Shown here in pieces: positions 38,101-47,358 of a stretch of DNA of 60,000 nt. This DNA comes from Nematostella vectensis (Eukaryota > Cnidaria > Anthozoa > Actiniaria > Edwardsiidae). The notes under the pieces are model-generated. The model was not told where the DNA came from, searched no databases, and saw only the letters and a program-made list of their open reading frames with translations. The stretch spans positions 3,227,501 to 3,287,500 of the forward strand of contig NC_064036.1 in the NCBI RefSeq assembly GCF_932526225.1, in the 5' to 3' direction. The first letter of the stretch is position 1. Every line of letters begins with the position of its first letter. Made by a program: the position numbers and the translations under genes.

Positions 38101-41100
38101 TCCCCTGTATAGATCAATCTTTGATGGCTTCGACCACATTGACGGGAAACCTACAGAATCCGAACGACGGGTATGTACCACACCTTAGGCATCAGGTTGA
38201 CACAGTACAATGGAACCTCTATAACAGAAGTTATCTTCCCCAAAATGTTGATAGTTATGTCGAGATTATTTAACCAGCATCTTTATTTTAAGGTTTCACG
38301 TGACTAACAGTGTTTGTTGGCGCTGTTGCAAGCTTATGTGTTATACAATATACTATTAACACTAAGATCCTTGTTCTTTGTTTCAATTCAGGCTCAAGCA
38401 AAGATTGAAAGACAGAATGCTGAGAAACACAAACAAGCCGAGGTATAAGGTTACAAACAACGTTACTACAACTATGTTCTGTTCAATGCCACGTTTGCGC
38501 TTTTTCACTATTAACTTTACAGATCCTTTGTCTGTCACACCTTTGTTATTTTTTTCATTCAAAATATGAAGACAAATTATTTGAAGAAATTTTGAAATAA
38601 TCATCTCAAAACAAATTTGTTTGCATCATTTACTAATTTCTTTAGAAAATAATGCAATAGCTTTACCGTATCTGTTGATCGAAATGGGTCACACACTCTG
38701 TTCTTATATCATATATTATTGTTTCATTGTCACTTTTATTTGTTTTCTCATTTACAGCAAGTACTGTAATTAATAAAATTGGCATGCAATTATTATCAAT
38801 TCGACTCTAGTCGATATCTTACTTTGTCTGCATCATTTACAGCAAGTACTGTAATAAATAAAATTGGCATGCAATCATTATAGATTCGACTCTTGTCTAT
38901 ATCTTACTTTGTCTGCATCATTTACAGCAAGTACTGTAATAAATAAAATTGGCATGCAATTATTATCAATTTGACTCTTGCCTGTATCTTACTTTGTCTG
39001 TATCATTTACAGCAAGTACTGTAATAAATAAAATTGGCATGCAATCATTATAAATTCGACTCTTGTCTATATCTTACTTTGTCTGCATCATTTACAGCAA
39101 GTACTGTAATAAATAAAATTGGCATGCAATTATTATCAATTTGACTCTTGCCTGTATCTTACTTTGTCTGCATCAGATCGAGGCACTGCAGGCACAACTC
39201 CAGGCTCTCCGCGAAATGGCCGGGGTAAGATTGGCACTAGTATAGGACCCAAACACTACCTAACAATACCAATGACACCCTTATGCCTGAAAAAGTTGAT
39301 CGTCTCATATTTTCGGTTTCCCAATGATGGTCTATGTTTTATGCTTTTCTTATATTTTTAGGAAGACAAATCGCAAGCTACATCCAAAGACAAATCCGAC
39401 AAGAAAAAGAAAGGTTAGAACAATGTCTTGTTGCGTGTGGTTATTTGGTGCTTCCAAAAAAATTACCACAGTAGTCAGAGAAATCCAACAATCTAAGAAT
39501 TTTATTTTACACCTTTGCGCAATTCACGTAGTCATTGTTTTGGGAACATTAATGATATGGCGCCATTTCCTGAGACATCACGTGATGCGCTATAATAATC
39601 CCATGATGCAAATGGGCCTGAAGGTCGCGAGATTGACCTTTGTGGTAGTTTGTTATCACACATAATGTATAATTTTCTAGACACTTACCTTTTTATTTTA
39701 TTGCAGCTGAAGAGCCTGCTCTTGATATGGACAAGTACGTAAAGCATACTGTTTATTTTGTTTGATTAACAACGGCCGTCTAACATTTTGCCTGTTTTCA
39801 GTCCATCATATGTTGCAGGGTTTTCATTAAGTTTCAGTGTAGGCGGTGGAGATTGATGAGTAGGGGAGGAAGTTATTATATTTTAATCATTTTTTTAATT
39901 AGCCGGAACTCGAAAAAGAGAAGGTGGCAGTTTCGCCGGTCTCTGGGCCTCAATGAGACATATTTTGTTAACTTTTATGACTAAGCACTGGTTCGTCTGA
40001 TTTTGTAATGTATAGAATGTGCATTTTCTGCGGCGAACAGAATGAATCATTCACAGAAGATATGCTAGACCTTCATTACTGGAAGAGCTGCCCAATGCTA
40101 AACCGCTGTGAGCACTGCTCCCAGGTGAGATTATTTGTTTTTTTTTTTGTCTGTCTGTCCGACCATCTGCATTACTTCAGACATTGTCTGGACAACTTAA
40201 TATCACCAAGGCTCTTTTGTATGTATGGTAGCACAAATGTTTGTTTAACCGCCATATCAGTTGTTGATTCACACTATTCTTGAATGTTTATACATTTTCT
40301 CGAATGCGCAGTGATGTCATAAGGTGCCATTGGATGTCCCAAACCATGCAAAATTTCCAAATGTATTTTCGCTTTGCATAAATGATTGCAGGATTATTCA
40401 AATGCTATATTAACCAATGATATACCCAAACGAATTCGTATTATGCCATAATGAAGAGCAAAAGGTGTAAATTCCTGTCTGCCTGTTTGCTTCAGGTTGT
40501 TGAGGTGTCCGGCTTTAACGATCATCTTCTCACGGAGTGTGACGCCAAGGACCGTAATGCCCAGTGTCCTCGCTGCAAGGAAGTCATGCTAAAGGTCGAC
40601 TTAGATGACCACTTGGTTCAGGCTGGTTGTACTGGTAGGTGATATAACCACTTGGTAGTGGCTGGTTGTACTGGTAGGTGATTTAACCACTTGGTTTAGG
40701 CTGGTTGTACTGGTAGGTGATATAACCACTTGGTAGAGGCTGGTTGTAATGGTAGGTGATATAACCACTTGGTTCAGGCTGGTTGTACTGGTAGGTGATA
40801 TAACCACTTGGTTCAGGCTGGTTGTATTGGTAGGTGATATAACCACTTGGTAGAGGCTGGTTGTACTGGTAGGTGATATAACCACTTGGTAGAGGCTGGT
40901 TGTATTGGTAGGTGTTAAACCACTTGGTAGGGGCTGGTGGTACTGGTAGGTGATATAACCACTTGGTAGAGGCTGGTTGTACTGGTAGGTGATATAACCA
41001 CTTGGTTCAGGCTGGTGGTACTGGTAGGTGATTTAACCACTTGGTAGAGGCTGGTTGTATTGGTAGGTGATATAACCACTTGGTAGAGGCTGGTGGTACT

Positions 41101-43129
41101 GGTAGGTGATATAACCACTTGGTTCAGGCTGGTTGTACTGGTAGGTGATATAACCACTTGGTTCAGGCTGGTTGTACTGGTAGGTGATATAACCACATGG
41201 TAGAGGCTGATTGTATTGTTGGTAGAGGCGGGTTGTATTGTTGGTAGAGGCTGGTTGTACTGGTAGGTGATATCGTCTCTGTGTGGATGTTGATGCTACT
41301 GTTATTCTTGTTGTTGATGGTGGTGTTGGTAGTGATGTTGTTGCTGTTTTGTGGTGGTTGTTGTTATTGTGTAGTTGTTTTTGCTACTACTGCCTTTTCT
41401 GTTCTCGCTATTTTTGTTATATGGCGTTGTGGCGACATGTTTTTTCAATAGGTAATTCATTTATTCTATTTAGCCCGTGGTAAGGACGCGGCCATCTGCC
41501 CGCTGTGTAAGACGAAGATCGGCTCCGAGGAAGAGGTGAGATTTTAAGGGGCAGAAGAACGAGGTTCTCAAAATACGTCCTCTCGCGTGGAAGTGTAAAG
41601 ATTATAGAAATACAGCAAGTTTGGCCGCCTTCATTGAGTTGGTATCGAACGATCGAACGCTCTGACGACGTTTTTCCCAAAACCAAACTATGGAATTGAA
41701 TGCCTCGCTCTGAGTCGCAAAAAGAATCACAGCACGCACAGAGAGTCATAAGTGCTTTCCAACTCAAGCTAGCTCAATCAATGGCTGCCGTTTTTTTAAT
41801 GTTTTTGACGGGTTTTATTGTCCCTTTTTACAACTGTTGGAGTTATGAGCAATTTTTTTCACCAAGAGTATAACAAATGATACCTTTTTAATGAATGTAG
41901 CAAGAAGGTGTTATACCGATGTGAATTTACGTTTTTCTGCCCCTTTAAAAAGAAACAGCTGTTTGGCACTTTGGTCAATAAGAGAAACGCTCTTACAGTT
42001 TTGAAAAGGAAGCCAATTAAAAGTAATGAGAATGCAAGAAACATCCGATTTACATGAACCTCGCTAACCACAGGGGCAGATCTAGGTTTTCGCTAAAGGG
42101 GGGGGGGGGGGGGGTTGGCTCATTGACAAAAAGGGAGGTGGTACTTTTTTGTTACATATGGCTTTCTGGCAGCAAAAAGGGTGATTTAAACCCCCTAAAC
42201 CCGCTACTGAACCAACCAGCGAGATACATCAATCCTTCTAGTTCTGAAGATCGTGTCAGTCAATATTGTGATTCTTGCATGCTAGTCGGCTGACTTTCTT
42301 TGAACTTATAGGATGACTTTCTTTCTTTTAGGCATGGAGAAACCATTTGATGGAGAACTGTAAAGCGAACAAAGCACGTCTGCAGCAGCAACAAGGTAAG
42401 CACATCTCTTCCATCAACCCCTGTACCTGTACCCAAACTAAGGTTAGCACATCTCTTCCATCAACCCCTGTACCTGTACCCAAACTAAGGTTAGCACATC
42501 TCTTCCATCAACCCCTGTACTTGTACCCAAACTAAGGTTAGCACATCTCTTCCATCAACCCCTGTACCTGTACCCAAACTAAGGTTAGCACATCTCTTCC
42601 ATCAACCCCTGTACCTGTACCCAAACCTTTTTTCGTATGTGCTATACCTAAATTAAATACAGTGGTACCTCTATAATCGACCAACCTCGGGACCATGAAA
42701 CGTGGCCGTGAATCGCCTAATAGAAGCCTTCTGCCATCTTCCCTTCCCTTTTGTTTATTTCTTATGGCTTTTAAGCTCCCACATAGCCAGTACGACAATC
42801 ACTACTCATTAAAACCTTATTTCCTCTACTTTTTATAACTTGTCCCTCTCCCCCCTCCCCACAAACCTAGTTCGTCAATCACTATTACTCATATAAGCCC
42901 TATTTCCCTTACTCCTTATGACGTTCATCCCCCCCCCTCCCCCCCCCCCCTCCCCCACATACCCAGTACGTCTATCACTACTCATATAAGCACTGTATAC
43001 ACATTCTCAGCGAGCAAGGCCCCTAGCAGAGCAAGTTTACGGAGCAACAGGGGGAGGGGTGGTGGAAAGATAACTCCTTCCTTACGAGGGGTAGGCAGGG
43101 GACGCAAAGGCGCCACACCTAGACAGTAG
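35150..43129 (+). CDS. CEP104: CEP104, coding exons 19-34 (C-terminal half)
   Basis: Exons: 35150-35211, 36037-36073, 36159-36194, 36345-36410, 36744-36794, 37290-37481, 38045-38170, 38392-38442, 39177-39224, 39362-39413, 39707-39734, 40016-40124, 40496-40634, 41474-41535, 42332-42395, 43011-43129 (TAG). With exons 1-18 they total 2685 nt, 894 residues plus stop, near the human length of 925. They encode the rest of the TOG array (PVLDVESGQAG, EVRDAAVKLIFELYKK), LYRSIFDGFDHIDGKPTE, a coiled coil, and the Cys/His zinc-finger array (CIFCGEQNESFTEDMLDLHY, CEHCSQ, CPRCKE, CPLCKTKIG). The basic tail has GKITPSLRG and SKAP where vertebrate CEP104 has an EB1-binding SxIP motif. Confidence 0.95.
35290..35960 (+). 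repeat. 32-bp minisatellite in CEP104 intron 19
   Basis: About 21 units of GGGTGGCTTATCAGAGAGGG plus ACAAGAAGAGGA. Because 32 is not a multiple of three and the unit has no stops, all three frames stay open over most of the array, producing a spurious 219-codon ORF. Confidence 0.9.
36840..37084. mobile_element. MITE with long central palindrome in CEP104 intron 23
   Basis: Ends ATGCCGCATTCACACCA and TGGTGTGAATGCGGTAT are near-perfect complements. At the right, ACCAGCACTTAAACCAGTT and AACTGGTTTAAGTGCTGGT form a 19-bp-arm palindrome around one base. Non-coding. Confidence 0.75.
38735..39176 (+). repeat. 85-bp tandem repeat multiplying the CEP104 exon 27 acceptor
   Basis: Five units with CATTTACAGCAAGTACTG at 38755, 38840, 38925, 39010 and 39095 (exactly 85 bp apart). 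Each is led by TTACTTTGTCTGCATCA, the pyrimidine tract that also precedes the true acceptor ending at 39176. Confidence 0.9.
40608..41270 (+). repeat. 39-bp minisatellite multiplying the CEP104 exon 31 splice donor
   Basis: About 17 units of ACCACTTGGTTCAGGCTGGT plus TGTACTGGTAGGTGATATA. The first unit is the end of exon 31 (junction 40634/40635, ACTG|GTAGGT), so every unit repeats the last 27 exon bases and the donor. Confidence 0.95.
42393..42628 (+). repeat. 47-bp tandem repeat starting at the CEP104 exon 33 donor
   Basis: Five units beginning AAGGTAAGCACATCTC at the true donor (42395/42396), then AAGGTTAGCACATCTC, each followed by TTCCATCAACCCCTGTACCT. The later copies change GTAAGC to GTTAGC. 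Confidence 0.9.
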
Positions 43130-44132
43130 ATGACAATTAGACCTGACTCAGGAAACCAGGTATGAGTGAGAATACCTTGGATATCACGTGGTGTGACTCG
43201 GATGGATAACCGAAGATGGGTGATTTTTGTACAGGACTCTTCGCTGGCACTCAATCTTAAAAAAAGAGCAGTAGGGGAGGTTAATGTTGAGTAACAAGTC
43301 AACCAATGAACAAGCTGCCAATCTATAAGATGTTCAGCACGTGGGAAAGTGTGAGGAAGGGCGCGCATAGCGCACCTAGTTTCCCGCCAATGACCTCACG
43401 CAACCTTACCAAAACCAGTCACGCAACGTCACGTCATACATATGTCGCTGATTTATTTCAAGAATAGCATGCCTTTTTAAAGTTGTAGATCGTATGATGT
43501 GAACAGAAACGGTGAAATAAAACAGTGGTAGCCTTTACGTAGTATATATAAAAAACATTATCAATACAATATATTTTGATTTGAAAGTTATTTTTAATCA
43601 AGATATCTTGTCATTAATAATTTAGTGTAGAACACATGTTTTCTTTAGTCTTTTCTACATTTATTTCCATTTTGAAGTTGACAACATCAGTAAGGGGATA
43701 TTCAATCCCACACGAAATATATATTTATTAAAGTATTATCATTAAACACACGTTTTTTATAGTTTTAAAAAATTGATATACTCCGCCAACCTTTGGCTCT
43801 AAACAGTAGACTTTCCTTCTTCACACAGACTGTTCGGCGGTATTGTTCGGGGATATCGAAAACCTATCTTACTGAAGCACTCTACATCTTTTGAAAACCC
43901 TGTGATTTCTTTTCTTTTTTACCCAAATATTTTCTAAAATCTGTAACTCTACATATAGCTACAAGCAGTTCTTCTATTGTTTGTTGTCGTTAGCAACTTA
44001 GTCAAGGTTCACCTATGGCTCATCTTCCTTTCCCGTAAAGCTCACCATAGCTCGCTATTACTATAGCGAAGGCTGGCAGGCCGTCTTCTTCCACTTCCAC
44101 TTTTATTACGTGTTTCCTTCTGTGCTGGGTTT
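43130..44132. other. CEP104 3' UTR and intergenic sequence
   Basis: Begins as CEP104 3' UTR; AATAAA at 43516-43521 is a possible polyadenylation signal. The rest is AT-rich with no supported gene. The GPCR gene converges from the right. Confidence 0.4.
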
Positions 44133-47100
44133 TTAGATGTTTTGATCTTTCTGTTGATACTCGCCGTCTTCCGTTTTGTACGCCTTGTTATCCTTCCCAT
44201 CCTGTTTCCTATCTGGCCTTCCCTCCATTTCATCAATAGCAACAATGATCACGTCGGGATCTGCGCTCGGAGGGCTCTCGGCCTCACGGCATGGGCTCGT
44301 CATACCGTCGTTATCGTGGGTTGAGCTTGGAATAGCATCGGTGTAACTCCCCTTCTTTTTTCGCGAGAACTCAACGCGCTGGGAAGCACTCGTCTCTTTA
44401 GTCGTGGACGACCCGTAAGCTTCTCGCAGATCGGAGTCACCACACGGATCTTGCATCAACAAGGTAATGGCGCGCCGAAACCGACTCGTCCGCATCACGT
44501 AGATATAGGGGCACAACGCGCTCGGGATGTAGAATGATATGACGACGAAGAAAACGAACCATTCTTCTCCGGTGTCCCGCGGGAGGTGCTTGGGTGTGGC
44601 CATGAGGGAGCAGTACATGAGGCAGGGAATGAGACAGACTCCATACAACACGACGGTGATGGCCACTGTCTGCGCGGCGCGGACCTCGTTACGCTGACGA
44701 GACTCGTCCAACAGGGTCTTGCCTTTTTGCATCACGCTCGTCTCCGCGAAGAACTGAGAGCAAATTTAGATATCGGTGAACTGTTCCGGTTATTGAAGGA
44801 GTGAACAAAGCAAACGCAACATTTGAACTGAACGGATATGAATATAAAAGATGAACAGTAATTCACTATTTAATCATCTTCGAAGTCCAGTTGATCATTA
44901 GTGCATCATATCGCATCATAGCCACCTTAAAAACGACGTACCATCACCATTCATCGTCATCGTCATTAGTCGAATTATGTGTAACTTGAATCGCAACAAT
45001 TAGTGCATTATCACCCATGGAAAGTAGTACCATCATCATTATTTTCATCGTCATAGATTAGCAAATTCATTATTCAAACAATAGGAGACTTGCTGTAAGG
45101 GATAACGTGACCTCTGGGTGGCAAATTGAAATAAATAATAATAAAAAATCAGAATTGACTGCAGCCGTCACACCAAAGAACGGCCATTGAACGATGAAAC
45201 TAAACCCTTTCGTTAGCGAAAAAGTGCCTGAAAAAGTGGCTTTTTTTTTTTGCTGTTATTTTGCCGCTAGAAGCCTGCGCGCGCTAGTTTGCCACCAAAC
45301 AGTCACGTAATGTCTAAGCGCAAGTCTCCTATTATCATCATCAATAACAATAACCATCAATCATGTATCATCAGCCATCATCATCATCATGCTCATCACA
45401 ACTCTCACCAGCTGACACTACTAGTCTCCGGTGCAGTCCTTCTGACCTTTGTCACTCACAAGTGCCTTGCGTGACAAAGCGTGAGGTCAGAACGAATCTG
45501 TAGGAGACGTAAACTTTACACACCTTGCCCTGTTTCCTGATGCTTTGGTATGTGAGTGCAGAGACTGCCCCAATGGTGCATCCGAGGATGGGGTATGTGA
45601 CGAAGCAGTTGTACTTGCCCACGGCATGGAAGTACGCGATGTGGTATATCAGGTACGGGGAGTTGCCCTTGTTGACGGCGTATAGCAGGAGTACCCAGGG
45701 AACCGTTACTCCGAACACGATGGTCCACACCACGATCACTGCGACTAGCACCTGATGGAAAACGAGCGAAACCATTATAATCACTGCGAATAGCACCTGG
45801 ACACAACACAAACCATTGTCATCACTGCCACTAACACTTGAACACGATGCAAACCATTTTCAAAATATACTTTATTGACTTCAGTTACCTTGACTGGACA
45901 TCTTATTGGTCATATTGGACTTTTTATTGGATAACTCTCTACATGATTGAGTCATAAGCAGACTAGAACACTTTGACATAAAATTCTCTCTTTCACCGAA
46001 AACTCTCTTGCACGTTTGACAGAAAAATACTAACTATAACTAAAAGCCTACTAGGGACCTAAGGAGATCTAAGGAGTCATAAGTAGACTTAGGGAATTGG
46101 AGCTCTTTCAGAGTCCTAAATAGACTTGTACCAGACTACTTGTCAGTTTTTGAAGTAGGTTAGCACCATGTCATGGGCCATTAGACCCTTTTCGAGGCTC
46201 AGTGAACAATATCCTGTCAAATCTTGAAGGGTGATTGAACCTTCTTGCACATTATAATTATTTACTTATAACCTAAAAAAATATGCCCGCGGCATGCATG
46301 TAGCTAGAAAAACTTGTATTCATATCCTTACGAAATAAAGCGCTGGCCTTTTATTATTTAATTCCCAAAATTCCACAACCTATTTTTGCCACCCATGTTT
46401 TGACATGTTTCTCCATCCAAATATCGAACCGAATACTTCTTCTAGTCGATGTTTTGGTGATCCAAAGTTGATCTTAACAAGAGCCAGCCAGCACGTCAAT
46501 TTTGTCAGTGCAATTAACAGAATATTGAAAATTATACAGAGGACCCTCGGGACGAGGTTATGGCCAGTGAGTAACAAGGCGATCAGTAAGTAAAGTTTAT
46601 TCCGTATCGCAGATACAAATTCCTTTAAGTATCCATGGACCGGTGCTGGCTGTTTGTTCCACCCAGTGCGCGTTGCATTTTTTAAATATAAAAAAGGCCC
46701 ACATTGCGCTGCGATTCCCAGACGCCTTATACAGAACAGCCCCGAGGCGATGGCTATGTACTTATCGACCATCATCAACACTATGCCTACATTGCGCTGT
46801 CATTGCTATGTAACTATCGACTACCATCAACGTACTCACCTTGCGCTGTGACTTCCATATCCTGTAGTGCAGCCCCCATGCGATGGCTATGTACCTATCG
46901 ACCATCATCAGCAGCATGCTCAACAGATGTAGGAAGATGACAAGGGTCTGACCCGCGAAAATGGTGGCAGAGGCCAGTCGCCCTCCCATATGTCCGAGCT
47001 GAAGCACACCCGCCGCCGTGAACACCGGCAGGTTCACTGTCGCGTTCAGGAAATCGATCAACGCCAGGTTCCCCACCAGTATGTTTGGCACAGTCCGCAA

Positions 47101-47358
47101 GGACCTGAAGCGTTTGAGAAGGACCCAGATTCCGGCGTTTCCGATAACTGCGAGAAGGAATACTAGAGACACCAAGAAAAGTTGCATGATGAGAGGCGTG
47201 TGGTCCTTTAAGATAGAGCTTGCATCCGTGCTGTTGAGCGCGGAGGTGGTTGAGGTGTTCAGTATAGAGAGGTCCGTGCCTGTTGTGTTGGCTGCTGAGG
47301 GTGATTCGGTGGTCGGTTTAGACAGGATGGCTCTGGCAGTGGCGTTCGTTATGTTCAT
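44133..47358 (-). CDS. Class A (rhodopsin-like) G-protein-coupled receptor, 3 exons, 455 aa
   Basis: Exon 1 46840-47358, exon 2 45524-45751, exon 3 44133-44753 (TAA), all phase 0 with GT-AG borders. The N-terminus is Ser/Thr/Asn-rich with several N-x-S/T sites. TM1 has GNAGIWVLL and TM2 LVGNLALIDF. TM3 ends with DRYIAIA, the DRY motif. TM4-5 are in exon 2 (VLVAVIVVWTIVFGVTVPWV). TM6 follows in exon 3 (TVAITVVLYGVCLIPCLMY) and TM7 reads FYIPSALCPYIYVMRT, so the usual NPxxY is CPYIY. The long acidic C-terminal tail is Ser-rich. Start ATG 47358 is the first in frame. The ligand cannot be inferred; it is a cnidarian-type orphan receptor. Confidence 0.9.
45083..45330. mobile_element. MITE copy in GPCR intron 2
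   Basis: Left AGGAGACTTGCTGTAAGGGA and GGGTGGCAAATTG; right GTTTGCCACC and TCTAAGCGCAAGTCTCCT. Same family as 12586-12867. Confidence 0.7.
45735..45860 (-). repeat. Triplicated splice acceptor of GPCR exon 2
   Basis: On the minus strand, CATCAG|GTGCTAGTCGCAGTGA (true acceptor, exon begins at 45751) is preceded by TCCAG|GTGCTATTCGCAGTGA and by CAAG|TGTTAGTGGCAGTGA, each about 42-48 bp apart. The middle copy keeps a usable AG. Confidence 0.8.
46690..46915 (-). repeat. Triplicated end of GPCR exon 1 with donor
   Basis: The last coding segment of exon 1 (TM3 end, DRYIAIAWGL, to the donor at 46840) is followed by two diverged copies (about 46789-46839 and 46699-46788). In them AGCGCAAG|GTGAG has become AGCGCAAT|GTAGG and AGCGCAAT|GTGGG. 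The copies still read like DSYIAM and DKYIAIASGL. Confidence 0.8.

Noticed and set aside
40601-41196. Minus-strand Ser/Thr/Val repeat frames
   Set aside because: Antisense of the 39-bp CEP104 donor array.
45516-45809. 97-codon leftward frame over GPCR exon 2
   Set aside because: Wrong frame; exon 2 has GPCR helices in another frame.
46380-46781. A second GPCR gene starting in the DRY region
   Set aside because: Local duplicate of the end of exon 1 with unrelated sequence after it; no other GPCR helices.
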